Assembly (NCBI GenBank): GCA_902537055.1
Contig: CACAZW010000006.1
Location: forward strand, 1-64,000
Length of the DNA: 64,000 nt
Direction: 5' to 3'
From: an uncultured Pelagibacteraceae bacterium
GTDB taxonomy: Bacteria > Pseudomonadota > Alphaproteobacteria > Pelagibacterales > Pelagibacteraceae
In this document: piece by piece, positions 1 through 9,554 of the stretch
Position numbering within the stretch: the first letter of the stretch is position 1
Layout of the letters: every line of letters begins with the position of its first letter
Position numbers and translations under genes: made by a program
Notes under the pieces: model-generated
The model's database searches: none
What the model saw: the letters and a program-made list of their open reading frames with translations, nothing else
Told to the model about the DNA's origin: nothing

Positions 1-126
1 TATAAAATAATATTTACCGGTGGACTAGCAAAAATGTTTAAAAATTCTTTAAAACTAAGAGTAAAAATAAAGTCTAATTTAACTACTGATGGAGTTTTAA
101 AGGCTGCTATGTATTTAAATAAATGA
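1..126 (+). CDS. coaX: type III pantothenate kinase, C-terminal end (partial)
   Basis: The first 41 codons in frame 1 read through to a TGA at 124-126, giving a C-terminal tail that starts YKIIFTGGLA and ends AMYLNK. The TGGLA glycine motif followed by a short tail resembles the last part of CoaX-type pantothenate kinases, which phosphorylate pantothenate as the first step of coenzyme A synthesis. The stop overlaps the next start as ATGA, so it is co-transcribed with RNase J. CoaX next to RNase J is a common alphaproteobacterial arrangement. The 5' end lies outside the window, so the family call rests on little sequence and on context. Confidence 0.7.
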   Translation, partial: YKIIFTGGLAKMFKNSLKLRVKIKSNLTTDGVLKAAMYLNK

Positions 127-1781
127 AAGAAGAATTAATTTTTTGCCCTTTAGGGGGATCTGGAGAAATTGGGATGAATATGAATTTATTCGCCTATGGA
201 AATCCAGATAATAGAAAATGGATAATTGTAGATATAGGAGTTACTTTTGCAGATGATGCAACTCCTGGAGTTGATTTAATTTATCCTGACCCTGGTTTTA
301 TAGTTGATAAAAAAGATGATTTATTAGGTATTGTTCTAACTCATGCACATGAAGATCATGTAGGTGCAATTGCTCATATATGGCCAAAACTAAAATGTAA
401 AATATTTGCTACTCCATTTACATCAGTGTTAGTTTCAGAAAAGTTTAAGGAAAAAAAAATTGATGTAACAGGATATCTAGAAGTTGTGCAATTAAATAGT
501 ATCGTTGATTTAAGTCCATTTAAAATAGAATTTGTAACATTAACACATTCTATACTAGAGCCTAATGGACTAAAAATTGAAACCCCTGTTGGAAATATAT
601 TACACACTGGTGATTGGAAGTGTGATCCAGATCCATTAACTGGAGATAATATGAATTCAAAAAGATTAAAGGAAATTGGTGAAGAAGGTGTTTTGACAAT
701 GATATGTGACTCAACAAATGTATTTAGTGCAGGAAGAGCAGGATCTGAGCTCGATGTAAGAAAAAATATGCTAAAGATAATGGAAAGATTAAAGAAAAGG
801 ATAATTATTACTTCTTTCGCTTCAAATGTAGCCAGAATGGAGTCAGCCTTTTATTGTGCTGAAAAAACAGGTAGGCAAATTGCTTTGGTGGGCCGTTCAA
901 TGCATAGAATTTATAAAGCTGCTAGGCAATGTGGTTACTTACAAAATGTTATTGAACCTCTTGATTCAAGAGATGCAAAAAATATCTCAAGAGAAAAAAT
1001 TGTTTACTTATGTACTGGTAGCCAAGGAGAACCAATGGGTGCAATGACCCGTATTTCAAATTATACACATCCAGATGTTTTTGTTGAGAGAGGCGATGCA
1101 GTTATTTTTTCTTCAAAAATTATTCCAGGTAACGAAAAAAAATTATACAAACTTCACAATCAATTAGTTAGAGAAGGTATAGAAGTTATTTCGGAAGATA
1201 GCGAATTTATTCATGTATCAGGACATCCAAATAGAGAAGATCTAAAGGATATGTATGACTGGATAAAACCAAGATCAGTCATACCTGTTCATGGTGAACA
1301 TAGACATATGATTGAACACATAAATTTTGCTAAAGAAATGCAAGTACCACATCCTGTTAGAGTTGAAAATGGTGATATAGTAAGAATTTATCCAGGTGAT
1401 AAACCTGAAGTATATGATAAAGCTCCAAGTGGAAGACTTTACGTAGATGGTTCCATAAGTGTTGATGAAGATGCTCAATCGATCAAAGAGCGAAAAAATT
1501 TATCTACCAACGGATTAATAGAAGCAACATTAGTAATTACGCCTAATGGAAATATTCACAATAAACCATTATTAACTTTTAGAGGTTTGCCTATATATGA
1601 AAAAGATGAATTTACATTTAATCTTGAGGAAGAAATTGAAAAAACAGCAAAAACTTTTTCTTTAAATAATAAAAAGCAAGAATCAAATTTAATTGATGCT
1701 CTTAAGATAACTTGTAGAAAGTATACAAAAGAAAAATTAGGAAAAAGACCTTATACAAATATAAATTTAGTGAGGATTTAA
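123..1781 (+). CDS. rnj: ribonuclease J (metallo-beta-lactamase/beta-CASP)
   Basis: This 552-residue protein has the full RNase J layout. The N-terminal metallo-beta-lactamase fold carries the zinc-binding motif HAHEDH at residues 74-79, later metal-binding histidines include HTGDWKCD (near 160), and the beta-CASP insert is followed by SGHPNREDL and the VHGEHRH motif near residue 390. A short C-terminal domain completes it. RNase J acts as a 5'-3' exo- and endoribonuclease in mRNA decay and rRNA maturation in the cytoplasm. Length matches the family (about 550). The ATG overlaps the coaX stop by four bases and the next gene follows without a gap. Confidence 0.95.
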   Translation: MKEELIFCPLGGSGEIGMNMNLFAYGNPDNRKWIIVDIGVTFADDATPGVDLIYPDPGFIVDKKDDLLGIVLTHAHEDHVGAIAHIWPKLKCKIFATPFTSVLVSEKFKEKKIDVTGYLEVVQLNSIVDLSPFKIEFVTLTHSILEPNGLKIETPVGNILHTGDWKCDPDPLTGDNMNSKRLKEIGEEGVLTMICDSTNVFSAGRAGSELDVRKNMLKIMERLKKRIIITSFASNVARMESAFYCAEKTGRQIALVGRSMHRIYKAARQCGYLQNVIEPLDSRDAKNISREKIVYLCTGSQGEPMGAMTRISNYTHPDVFVERGDAVIFSSKIIPGNEKKLYKLHNQLVREGIEVISEDSEFIHVSGHPNREDLKDMYDWIKPRSVIPVHGEHRHMIEHINFAKEMQVPHPVRVENGDIVRIYPGDKPEVYDKAPSGRLYVDGSISVDEDAQSIKERKNLSTNGLIEATLVITPNGNIHNKPLLTFRGLPIYEKDEFTFNLEEEIEKTAKTFSLNNKKQESNLIDALKITCRKYTKEKLGKRPYTNINLVRI

Positions 1782-2027
1782 TTGAGTATTACAGGCTCAA
1801 TAGTTGTATATGTGTGCTTGTGGTGGATAGTTTTTTTTGCCATTTTACCGATAGATGTTAATCGTGAAAAAAAGGAAAATATAGAGGGTGTGGACCCTGG
1901 GGCCCCAGAAAATCCAAAAATAACAAAAAAAATAATTTATTGTACTTTAATTACGTCTAGTATTTTTATAGTTATATATTTATTAGTAATTAATGAAATT
2001 TTAAATTTACGAAACTTTTTAAATTAA
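1782..2027 (+). CDS. DUF1467 family small membrane protein
   Basis: This 81-residue protein begins with TTG directly after the RNase J stop. It has two predicted membrane helices, about residues 5-23 and 52-73, joined by a polar loop containing GVDPGAPENP. That loop and the overall size match the alphaproteobacterial DUF1467 family, whose function is unknown. It sits between RNase J and proS as in many alphaproteobacteria, and its stop overlaps the proS ATG (TAATG). The loop is encoded by an unusually GC-rich stretch that contains the perfect palindrome CTGGGGCCCCAG at 1897-1908. Family assignment is good; a role cannot be given. Confidence 0.85.
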   Translation: MSITGSIVVYVCLWWIVFFAILPIDVNREKKENIEGVDPGAPENPKITKKIIYCTLITSSIFIVIYLLVINEILNLRNFLN

Positions 2028-3355
2028 TGTTTTTTTCAAAATCATTTATTCCGATATTAAAAAATAATCCTTCAGAAGCTAAAATTAAATCACACCAGTT
2101 AATGTTAAGAGTAGGTATGATTAAACAGTCCTCTGCTGGCATTTATTCTTGGTTACCGCTTGGATTTAAAGTCATGAAAAAAATAGAACAAATAGTTAGA
2201 GAAGAACAAGACCGTGTAGGTGTTCAAGAAATATTAATGCCAACAATTCAATCATCTGAAATTTGGAAGGAAAGTGGACGATATGAAGATTATGGTGAAG
2301 AAATGTTAAGAATTAAGGATCGTCAAAATAGGGAAATGTTATATGGTCCAACTAACGAAGAACTTGTGACAGAAATTTTTAGATCTTCCTTTAAATCATA
2401 TAAATCTTTACCTCAATTATTATATCATATTCAATGGAAATTTAGAGACGAATTAAGACCAAGATTTGGAATTATGAGATGTAGAGAATTTTATATGAAG
2501 GATGCCTATTCCTTTGATTTAACAGATGATGATGCAATATTTTCGTATAATAAATTTTTCCTTTCGTATTTAAAAACTTTTAAGAGATTAAATTTATCAG
2601 CAATACCTATGGCTGCTGACACTGGACCTATAGGAGGAAACTTATCACATGAATTCATAATTCTTGCTGATACAGGTGAAAGTAAAATTTACACAGATAA
2701 GAGAATTTTTGATGTAGACAGCTCTAAAACAATTTTAGATAAAGAGTCATTAGTTATATTGAGAAAACAATACGAAAAGTTTTACTCAGTAACTGATGAA
2801 AAATTTAATAAAGATGAATTTGAAAAATCCGTTGCAGAAGAATATAGAGTAAATACCAAAGGTATTGAAGTTGGTCACATATTTTATTTTGGAGATAAAT
2901 ACTCAAAACCAATGAATGCAGCTGTTGATTTTAATGGAAAAAAAGAATTTGTTAAAATGGGATCATATGGAATTGGAGTTTCCAGACTTGTTGGTGCCAT
3001 AATTGAGGCAAAATATAACGATAAAGACGGTATTATGAAATGGCCTATGTCAGTAACACCTTATGATTGTGCGATTATTCCAATGATAAATAAAAATGAT
3101 AAATCTAATTTAGAAAAGTCTATTAAAGTACATGAATTTCTAAAATCAAAAAACATAGAAACAATCATAGATGATACAGACGAAAATATTTCAGCTAAAA
3201 TAAAAAAATTTAATTTAATCGGAATTCCATATCAATTGATAATCGGAAGCAAATCTGAAGGGAATTTATATGAGTTCAAGGAAGTCGATGGAGAAACTCA
3301 AAAATTAAAAGTTGAAGATATAGCTTCACAAATAATAAAAGCTAAGCAAAATTGA
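2027..3355 (+). CDS. proS: prolyl-tRNA synthetase, short form
   Basis: This is a class II aminoacyl-tRNA synthetase that attaches proline to tRNA-Pro. Visible motifs include the N-terminal SAGIYSWLPLG, motif 2 around FRDELRPRFGIMRCREF (residues 145-162), and motif 3 GSYGIGVSRLVGA (about residues 312-324), followed by an anticodon-binding domain. At 442 residues it lacks the roughly 180-residue editing insertion found in E. coli ProRS (572 residues), which is the normal short form in alphaproteobacteria. The start overlaps the upstream stop by one base and the stop overlaps the downstream TTG, so it lies within one long operon. Confidence 0.96.
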   Translation: MFFSKSFIPILKNNPSEAKIKSHQLMLRVGMIKQSSAGIYSWLPLGFKVMKKIEQIVREEQDRVGVQEILMPTIQSSEIWKESGRYEDYGEEMLRIKDRQNREMLYGPTNEELVTEIFRSSFKSYKSLPQLLYHIQWKFRDELRPRFGIMRCREFYMKDAYSFDLTDDDAIFSYNKFFLSYLKTFKRLNLSAIPMAADTGPIGGNLSHEFIILADTGESKIYTDKRIFDVDSSKTILDKESLVILRKQYEKFYSVTDEKFNKDEFEKSVAEEYRVNTKGIEVGHIFYFGDKYSKPMNAAVDFNGKKEFVKMGSYGIGVSRLVGAIIEAKYNDKDGIMKWPMSVTPYDCAIIPMINKNDKSNLEKSIKVHEFLKSKNIETIIDDTDENISAKIKKFNLIGIPYQLIIGSKSEGNLYEFKEVDGETQKLKVEDIASQIIKAKQN

Positions 3356-4563
3356 TTTCACAACTAGAAAAAGAGATTATATTTAGGTTTTTAAAAGCTA
3401 GAAAAAAAGATGGCTTTTTAAATATAATCTCTATCTTTTCCTTTATCGGCATAAGCTTGGGTGTGGCTGTATTAATAATTGTTATGTCAGTGATGAATGG
3501 TTTTAGAACAGAGTTAATAAATAAAATTGTAGGTTTTAATGCCCATGCTGTTGTAAAACCCTACGATAAACCTTTAGTATTTACTGATGAAAAAGATTTT
3601 GCTAAAGGCATTGTTTCAAATGATGGAGAAGCGGTAATTCTCTTAAATCAAAATATAAAAGGCATTCTTTTAAAAGGATATTTAAAAAATGATTTTAAGA
3701 AATTAGAAATATCCAATAATCAAAAATATTTTGGAACAACAAATCTAAAAAATAATTCGATATCAATTGGAAAGGATTTAAGCTTTTTGCTTAATATAGA
3801 TATTGGTGATCAGTTAACAATAATGTCACCATCTGGTGTTCAAACAATCGTTGGATCATTTCCAAGACAAGATAAGTTTCAAGTAATTTCGATATTTGAT
3901 AGTGGAATAGGCGAGTTTAATGAAAACGTAGCATATATTAATCTTAATACGTTGGAGGATTTTTTTAGCAAAATTAAAGATAAAAGATTTACTGAGTACT
4001 ATTTCAAAGATCCAAAAAATATTGAATATTATAAAAAAAAATTGTTAGATTTATTTCCAGGCGCATATGTTTACACATGGGCAGATTTAAATAAATCTTT
4101 ATTTTCAGCGTTAAAAGTCGAAAGAAACGTGATGTTTATAATCTTATCTCTAATAATAATTGTAGCTGCATTTAATATTATTTCTGGTTTGACTATATTA
4201 GTTAAAAATAAAACAAGAGATATAGGGATTTTAAAATCTATTGGAGTAACAAATACATCCATAAAAAAAATTTTCTTTTTTATTGGATTTATTATTGGTA
4301 CTTCAGCAACACTCTTTGGCATTTTATTAGGGACTTTATTTTCATACTATATAGAAGGTATTAGGAAATTTATTTCTAATACTTTTGATATTACATTATT
4401 TCCAGAAGAAATTTATTTTTTAAGTACTCTTCCATCAGAAATAAATGTAAATTCAATAATCTTAATTGCATTATGTTCAATAATAACAACTTCTATTGTA
4501 TCAATCTTTCCAGCCTCTAGAGCAGCAAAATTAGATACAATACAGACTTTAAAATATGAATAA
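3352..4563 (+). CDS. lolC: lipoprotein-releasing ABC transporter permease LolC/LolE
   Basis: This 403-residue inner-membrane permease has the LolC/E (MacB/FtsX) topology: one helix at about residues 23-47, a large periplasmic domain, then three helices in the last 150 residues (around 260-285, 310-335 and 365-390). With LolD it extracts lipoproteins from the inner membrane and passes them to LolA. A single permease gene is present, as in many alphaproteobacteria, so it probably forms a homodimer. The TTG start overlaps the proS TGA (TTGA) and the 3' end overlaps lolD by eight bases. LolC versus LolE cannot be separated, so the symbol is a convention. Confidence 0.9.
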   Translation: MISQLEKEIIFRFLKARKKDGFLNIISIFSFIGISLGVAVLIIVMSVMNGFRTELINKIVGFNAHAVVKPYDKPLVFTDEKDFAKGIVSNDGEAVILLNQNIKGILLKGYLKNDFKKLEISNNQKYFGTTNLKNNSISIGKDLSFLLNIDIGDQLTIMSPSGVQTIVGSFPRQDKFQVISIFDSGIGEFNENVAYINLNTLEDFFSKIKDKRFTEYYFKDPKNIEYYKKKLLDLFPGAYVYTWADLNKSLFSALKVERNVMFIILSLIIIVAAFNIISGLTILVKNKTRDIGILKSIGVTNTSIKKIFFFIGFIIGTSATLFGILLGTLFSYYIEGIRKFISNTFDITLFPEEIYFLSTLPSEINVNSIILIALCSIITTSIVSIFPASRAAKLDTIQTLKYE

Positions 4564-5239
4564 TTTTTTAAAATTAAATAATTTGTCAAAAAAATATGAT
4601 AAAAAATCTCTTAAAGTTCTAAACAATATAAATTTTAAGTTTGAAGCTGGAAAGGTATATTCAATTATAGGACCTTCTGGATCTGGTAAATCAACATTAT
4701 TAAATTTATTGTCATTTATTGACATCCCTTCTTCAGGTTTTATTGAATTTAATAAAAAGAAAATTGATACAAATAGTTCAATCGATAATGATCATGTAAG
4801 ATCAAAAAATATCGGTATAATTTATCAAGACAAAAATTTATTGCCCGATTTTACAGCGCTCGAAAATGTAATACTGCCAAATTTGTTAGTTTCTAATAAT
4901 AAATCAAAATCAACAGAATTAGCGAAAAAATTGATTAAAAAATTTGATTTAACCTCAAGATTAAATCATTATCCATCTGAACTTTCTGGCGGTGAAAATC
5001 AAAGAATATCAATTGCTAGAGCAATAATTAATGAACCAAACATTATTTTAGCTGATGAACCTACTGGAAGTTTAGATTTTAATAATGCTAAACAAATATT
5101 TAAAATCCTCTTTAATCTAAAAGAAAAAAATAGAATTATAATTTTTGCAACCCACAATAGATATTTTGCAAATATGGCAGATTGTAAAATTAAAATGATT
5201 GGTGGTAAGATGATCATCACCAATGAAAAAATCAGTTAA
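4556..5239 (+). CDS. lolD: lipoprotein-releasing ABC transporter ATPase LolD
   Basis: This 227-residue ABC ATPase shows Walker [10 protein letters not shown] (residues 39-47), a Q-loop in IIYQDKNLLPDFTA, the signature LSGGENQR near residue 143, Walker B ILADEPTGSLD, and the switch histidine in ATHNRY. It powers the LolC/E permease encoded just upstream, with which it overlaps by eight bases. Its 3' end overlaps dnaE by 17 bases. The pairing with a LolC/E-type permease identifies it as LolD rather than another member of the MacB/LolD/FtsE group. Confidence 0.92.
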   Translation: MNNFLKLNNLSKKYDKKSLKVLNNINFKFEAGKVYSIIGPSGSGKSTLLNLLSFIDIPSSGFIEFNKKKIDTNSSIDNDHVRSKNIGIIYQDKNLLPDFTALENVILPNLLVSNNKSKSTELAKKLIKKFDLTSRLNHYPSELSGGENQRISIARAIINEPNIILADEPTGSLDFNNAKQIFKILFNLKEKNRIIIFATHNRYFANMADCKIKMIGGKMIITNEKIS

Positions 5240-8200
5240 TAAAACATTTAATCAATTAAAAATACATACTCAGTATTCAATTTGCGAAGGTGCTGTAAAA
5301 ATTGATCAATTAAAAGATTTTTGTAAAAAAAATAAAATTAAATCATTAGGCTTATCAGATACCTATAATCTATCTGGTGCATTAGAGTTTTCAGAAAATT
5401 TATCATCTGTTGGCACACAGCCTATTATTGGAACTCAGATATTATTTAAATATAAAGAGCTTGAAGGTTTAATACCTCTTATAGCTAAAAATAATCAAGG
5501 ATATAAAAATATCATTAAGCTATCATCAAAATCTTATTTAGATAATTCAGAGACAACTACTCCACATTGTAAATTAGATGACTTATTAAATTATTCTGAA
5601 GGTATAATAATTTTAACCGGTTCTATTAATTGCTTTTTTGGTTCACTATTTAACAAAGGTTTATTCAAAGAATTTGAAGAATTAATGATTAAGTTAAAAG
5701 ATAAATTTCAAGAAAACATTTACATCGAAATTCAAAGACATAATGACTTGAATGAGAAAGATTTTGAAAATTATAATCTAAAAGTGTCAAAAAAGTTAGA
5801 CTTACCAATTATTGCATCTCATGAAGTTTATTATTTAGATAAAAATATGTTTGAAGCTCACGATGCATTGATGTGCATTGGTCAGAAAACTTATGTAAAT
5901 GACTCAACTAGAATTAAATTAACAAATCAACATTATTTTAAATCATCAGAAGAGATGATTGAAATTTTTAAAGATTTACCTGAGGCATTGGAAAATAATT
6001 TTAATTTACCATTTAGATGTTCTTTTAAGCCAAATTTTTCTAAACCCATTTTACCAAGTATTTCATCACATGAAAAAGATACAAATGAAATGTTGAAACA
6101 ATTATCTTTTGAAGGACTAAAAAATAAATTTAAATTAGTTTTTGATATAGCTACAAATATTGAAAAAGATGAAAAATACTTAAAATATAAAAAAAGATTA
6201 GATCATGAAATACAAATAATAGTAGAAATGAATTATTCTGGTTATTTCTTAATTGTTTCAGATTACATTAAATGGGCTAAATTAAATAAAATTCCTGTTG
6301 GGCCCGGCAGAGGATCTGGTGCAGGTTCTTTGGTTGCTTGGTGTTTATCAATTACTGATATTGACCCAATAAAATTTAATCTTATTTTTGAAAGATTTTT
6401 AAATCCAGATAGAATTTCAATGCCTGATTTTGATATAGATTTTTGTGAGGAAAAGAGAGATTTAGTTTTTGAATATTTAACTAAAAAATATAAGCATAGT
6501 GTAGCCCATATTATTACTTTTGGTAAACTTAAGGCAAGAATGGTAATTAGAGACGTTGGTAGAGTTCTAGGTTTACCATATGGGTTCATTGATAGTATTT
6601 GTAAAATGATACCATTTGATCCATCGAGACCTATGTCTTTACAAGAATGTATCAATATTGAACCAAGATTACAGAAGTTAATAAAAGAAGATAAAAGAAT
6701 AGATCGTTTAGTCAATTTATCTCTTAAATTAGAAGGTTTAAACCGTAATGTTGCGACTCATGCAGCAGGAGTTGTTATTGCAGATAAAAAATTAATTGAA
6801 ACTGTACCTCTATACAAAGATAATTCAGCTGACTTACTTTTGCCTTCAACTCAATTTGACATGTACTCAGCAGAAAATGCAGGTCTTATAAAATTTGATT
6901 TTTTGGGTTTAAAGACACTAACAGTTATTGATAAAGCACAAAAGTTAATTAATAAAAATAATCCTGAATTTAAAATTGAAAAAATTAATTATGAAGATCA
7001 GAAGGTTTATGAATTATTATCAAGTGGCAATACAGTAGGATTGTTTCAACTCGAGAGTTCTGGAATGAAAGATGCTCTTATTAATATGAAACCAAACAGG
7101 TTGGAGGATATAATTGCATTAGTAGCATTATACAGACCTGGACCAATGAGCAACATACCAATATATAATGAATGTAAGCATGGTAAAAGAGATCCAGACT
7201 ACCTTCACCCAAAATTAGAAGAAATTTTAAAACCAACCTATGGAGTAATAATTTACCAAGAACAAGTTATGCAGATTGCTCAAGTTCTTTCAGGGTTTAC
7301 AGCAGGTGAAGCAGATATTTTGAGAAGAGCAATGGGAAAAAAAAAGAGAGCGGAATTGGAAAAACAAAAACAAAGATTTGTTGATGGTGCATTTTCAAAT
7401 GGAATCAAAAAAGATATAGCTGCAGATATATTTTTAAAAATCGAACCATTTGCTGAGTATGGATTTAACAAAAGTCATGCTGCAGCATATGCAGTTATAG
7501 CCTACCAAACAGCTTTTCTTAAAACTTATTACCCACATGAATTTTTTGTAGCCTCAATGTCTATGGAATTATCAAATCAAAAGAAATTAAGTGAGTTCTA
7601 TGAGGAACTAAAACGATTAAATATACCAATAATTAGGCCAAATATAAATAAATCATTTGCAAATTTTTCATCTGACGGAAAAAACTTTTATTATGCTTTA
7701 GGAGCAATAAAAAATGTTGGCTTTGAGGCCATTTCAAATGTTATAAAGGAAAGATCAAAAAATGGGGAATTTAAAGATTTATCTAATTTTATAAATAGGA
7801 TCTATCCCAAAGATATAAATAAATTACAGTTAGAAGGTTTAGTCCAAGCCGGAGCTTTTGATGAGTTAAATGATAATAGACAATCTTTATATAATTCTAT
7901 TCCATATATTATAACTAAATCAAAAAATATTTTTGAAAATAAATCACTAAATCAAATTGATTTATTTGGCAATGAAGAGAATGATGAGATAAATTTTTTA
8001 GAAAAAATTAATGATTGGAATATTGATACTAAACTAGCCAAAGAATTTGAAACATTAGGCTTTTACATTTCTGATCACCCATTAAATCAATATAAATCAA
8101 TTTTTAATCATTATAATATTACTAATTATGATGAATTTGAAAAAAATAATAATGTTATCAGCTCCAATATTGCCTGCACAGTTTTAAAAGTACAAGAGAA

Positions 8201-8630
8201 GAAAACTCAGAAAGGGAGTTCCTATGGAATAGTAAAATTTTCTGATTTAACAAATGTATTTGAATTATTTTTGTTTTCTGAAATTTTTGAAATTAATAGA
8301 GACATATTAAAAGTGGGAAATTCAATTATGATCACTTTGATGAAAAATTATTCAGATGAAAGCAAAACTCAAAAAAGGATTAATGTTAAAAAAATGATTT
8401 CCTTAAAAGAATTAATTAATAAGCCAATTAAAAATATTACTTTTAAGTTTAATAATTTAAAAGAACTTGAAAAGATCAAAGATTTTCCAATTATAGATAA
8501 TGGCACAGAAGTAAAAGTTCTTTTAGATAAAAATGACAAAAAATATACATTTTATTTAAAATTTAGAAGAAATATAAATAATCAAACACTAAATTCTCTA
8601 AATTTAATGGAAAATGTATTAATTGATTAA
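5223..8630 (+). CDS. dnaE: DNA polymerase III alpha subunit
   Basis: This is the 1135-residue catalytic subunit of the replicative DNA polymerase. An N-terminal PHP domain (KIHTQYSICEG near residue 14) is followed by the C-family polymerase core with catalytic aspartates in PDFDIDF (residues 401-407), GPGRGSGAGS (about 360), the conserved YRPGPM (about 638), and helix-hairpin-helix and OB-fold regions toward the C terminus. The length is close to E. coli DnaE (1160). It overlaps lolD by 17 bases. An A/T-only inverted repeat begins two codons before its end and may end transcription ahead of rpsB. Confidence 0.97.
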   Translation: MKKSVNKTFNQLKIHTQYSICEGAVKIDQLKDFCKKNKIKSLGLSDTYNLSGALEFSENLSSVGTQPIIGTQILFKYKELEGLIPLIAKNNQGYKNIIKLSSKSYLDNSETTTPHCKLDDLLNYSEGIIILTGSINCFFGSLFNKGLFKEFEELMIKLKDKFQENIYIEIQRHNDLNEKDFENYNLKVSKKLDLPIIASHEVYYLDKNMFEAHDALMCIGQKTYVNDSTRIKLTNQHYFKSSEEMIEIFKDLPEALENNFNLPFRCSFKPNFSKPILPSISSHEKDTNEMLKQLSFEGLKNKFKLVFDIATNIEKDEKYLKYKKRLDHEIQIIVEMNYSGYFLIVSDYIKWAKLNKIPVGPGRGSGAGSLVAWCLSITDIDPIKFNLIFERFLNPDRISMPDFDIDFCEEKRDLVFEYLTKKYKHSVAHIITFGKLKARMVIRDVGRVLGLPYGFIDSICKMIPFDPSRPMSLQECINIEPRLQKLIKEDKRIDRLVNLSLKLEGLNRNVATHAAGVVIADKKLIETVPLYKDNSADLLLPSTQFDMYSAENAGLIKFDFLGLKTLTVIDKAQKLINKNNPEFKIEKINYEDQKVYELLSSGNTVGLFQLESSGMKDALINMKPNRLEDIIALVALYRPGPMSNIPIYNECKHGKRDPDYLHPKLEEILKPTYGVIIYQEQVMQIAQVLSGFTAGEADILRRAMGKKKRAELEKQKQRFVDGAFSNGIKKDIAADIFLKIEPFAEYGFNKSHAAAYAVIAYQTAFLKTYYPHEFFVASMSMELSNQKKLSEFYEELKRLNIPIIRPNINKSFANFSSDGKNFYYALGAIKNVGFEAISNVIKERSKNGEFKDLSNFINRIYPKDINKLQLEGLVQAGAFDELNDNRQSLYNSIPYIITKSKNIFENKSLNQIDLFGNEENDEINFLEKINDWNIDTKLAKEFETLGFYISDHPLNQYKSIFNHYNITNYDEFEKNNNVISSNIACTVLKVQEKKTQKGSSYGIVKFSDLTNVFELFLFSEIFEINRDILKVGNSIMITLMKNYSDESKTQKRINVKKMISLKELINKPIKNITFKFNNLKELEKIKDFPIIDNGTEVKVLLDKNDKKYTFYLKFRRNINNQTLNSLNLMENVLID

Positions 8631-8652
8631 AAAAAAGGTTGTTTTTTTTAAT
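8626..8652 (+). terminator. possible A/T hairpin terminator after dnaE
   Basis: ATTAAAAAAAA and TTTTTTTTAAT form a perfect 11-bp inverted repeat around the loop GGTTG, starting inside the last dnaE codons. The stem is A-U only, so stability is low. The downstream arm doubles as the U tract. It separates dnaE from the rpsB operon, which fits a terminator, but chance homopolymers are common in this AT-rich genome. Confidence 0.4.
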
Positions 8653-8689
8653 ATTAATTGTATTAACACAAAAAATTAACACGCACACA

Positions 8690-8754
8690 ATTAGTGGTTA
8701 AATACCTCCGGTCCCAAAAGGGCAATGATTGTGGTGGCTTAACCGGGAAGAATT
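8690..8754 (+). promoter_or_regulatory. candidate structured leader of the rpsB-tsf mRNA
   Basis: The 65 bases before rpsB are far richer in G and C than other spacers here and contain several nested complements. GGTTAA (8696-8701) pairs with TTAACC (8739-8744). CCC (8713-8715) and GGG (8720-8722) close an AAAA loop. CCGGT (8708-8712) can instead pair with ACCGG (8742-8746), which competes with the first stem. The Shine-Dalgarno-like GGGAAG (8745-8750) lies against these 3' arms. Ribosomal protein S2 is known to control its own mRNA through a leader in other bacteria, so autoregulation is a reasonable inference, not shown here. Confidence 0.6.
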
Positions 8755-9537
8755 ATGAAAATACCAAAATTATCTATTGAACAATTTCTTGAAGCAGGAG
8801 TTCATCTTGGACATAAAACTTTGAGATGGAACCCAAAAATGAAAAAATATATTTTTGGAAAAAGAGATTCTATTCACATCATTGATCTGACACAAACACT
8901 AGAATTGACAAATTTAGCGCTAGAGAAAGTTCATAGTACCATTTCTTCTGGTGGTAAAATATTATTTATATCAACCAAAAAACAAGCTTCAGAAGCAATT
9001 GCTCAACTCGCTAAAGACACTGATCAATATTTTGTAAATTATAGATGGTTGGGCGGTATGTTAACAAACTGGGGAACTATTTCAAACTCTATAAAAAAAT
9101 TAAACAAGATAAATAATGACTTGTCATCTGAAAATAGAGGTTTTACAAAAAAAGAGTTGCTTAAAATGAGTGGTCAAAGAGATAAACTACAAAGATCATT
9201 GGGCGGCATTATGGAAATGAAAAAAATACCTGACTTAGTATTTATTATTGATACAAATTATGAGTCACTAGCTATAAAAGAGTCAGTGAAGCTTGGAATA
9301 CCAATAATTGCAATTCTTGATACTAATTCAGATCCTGATGGTATTGATTTTCCAATACCAGGCAATGATGATGCTAGGAGATCTATAGACCTCTATTGTA
9401 ATTTAATAAAAGAAACAATTGAAAATGCAAATAAAGATTTAAAAAATAACAATACTCAAGAATTATCAGCTATCGAGAATAAAAAAGAAAAAAATATTTT
9501 AATAGATCAAAATAATTTAGAAAAAAAAATAAATTAA
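8755..9537 (+). CDS. rpsB: 30S ribosomal protein S2
   Basis: This 260-residue protein is ribosomal protein S2. Recognisable blocks are [16 protein letters not shown] (residues 14-29), [11 protein letters not shown], the [12 protein letters not shown] motif (about 95-106), and [17 protein letters not shown] near residue 195. After about residue 225 a Lys/Asn-rich tail extends the protein beyond the conserved fold. S2 binds late to the small subunit near the 3' end of 16S rRNA. It heads the translation-factor operon rpsB-tsf-frr and is preceded by a structured leader. Confidence 0.97.
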   Translation: MKIPKLSIEQFLEAGVHLGHKTLRWNPKMKKYIFGKRDSIHIIDLTQTLELTNLALEKVHSTISSGGKILFISTKKQASEAIAQLAKDTDQYFVNYRWLGGMLTNWGTISNSIKKLNKINNDLSSENRGFTKKELLKMSGQRDKLQRSLGGIMEMKKIPDLVFIIDTNYESLAIKESVKLGIPIIAILDTNSDPDGIDFPIPGNDDARRSIDLYCNLIKETIENANKDLKNNNTQELSAIENKKEKNILIDQNNLEKKIN

Positions 9538-9554
9538 ATTTATATCCAGATATC

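Noticed and set aside
6263-6715. 150-codon open frame on the minus strand inside dnaE
   Set aside because: It lies opposite the conserved polymerase core and shows no domain, ribosome site or sensible composition; it is a shadow of dnaE.
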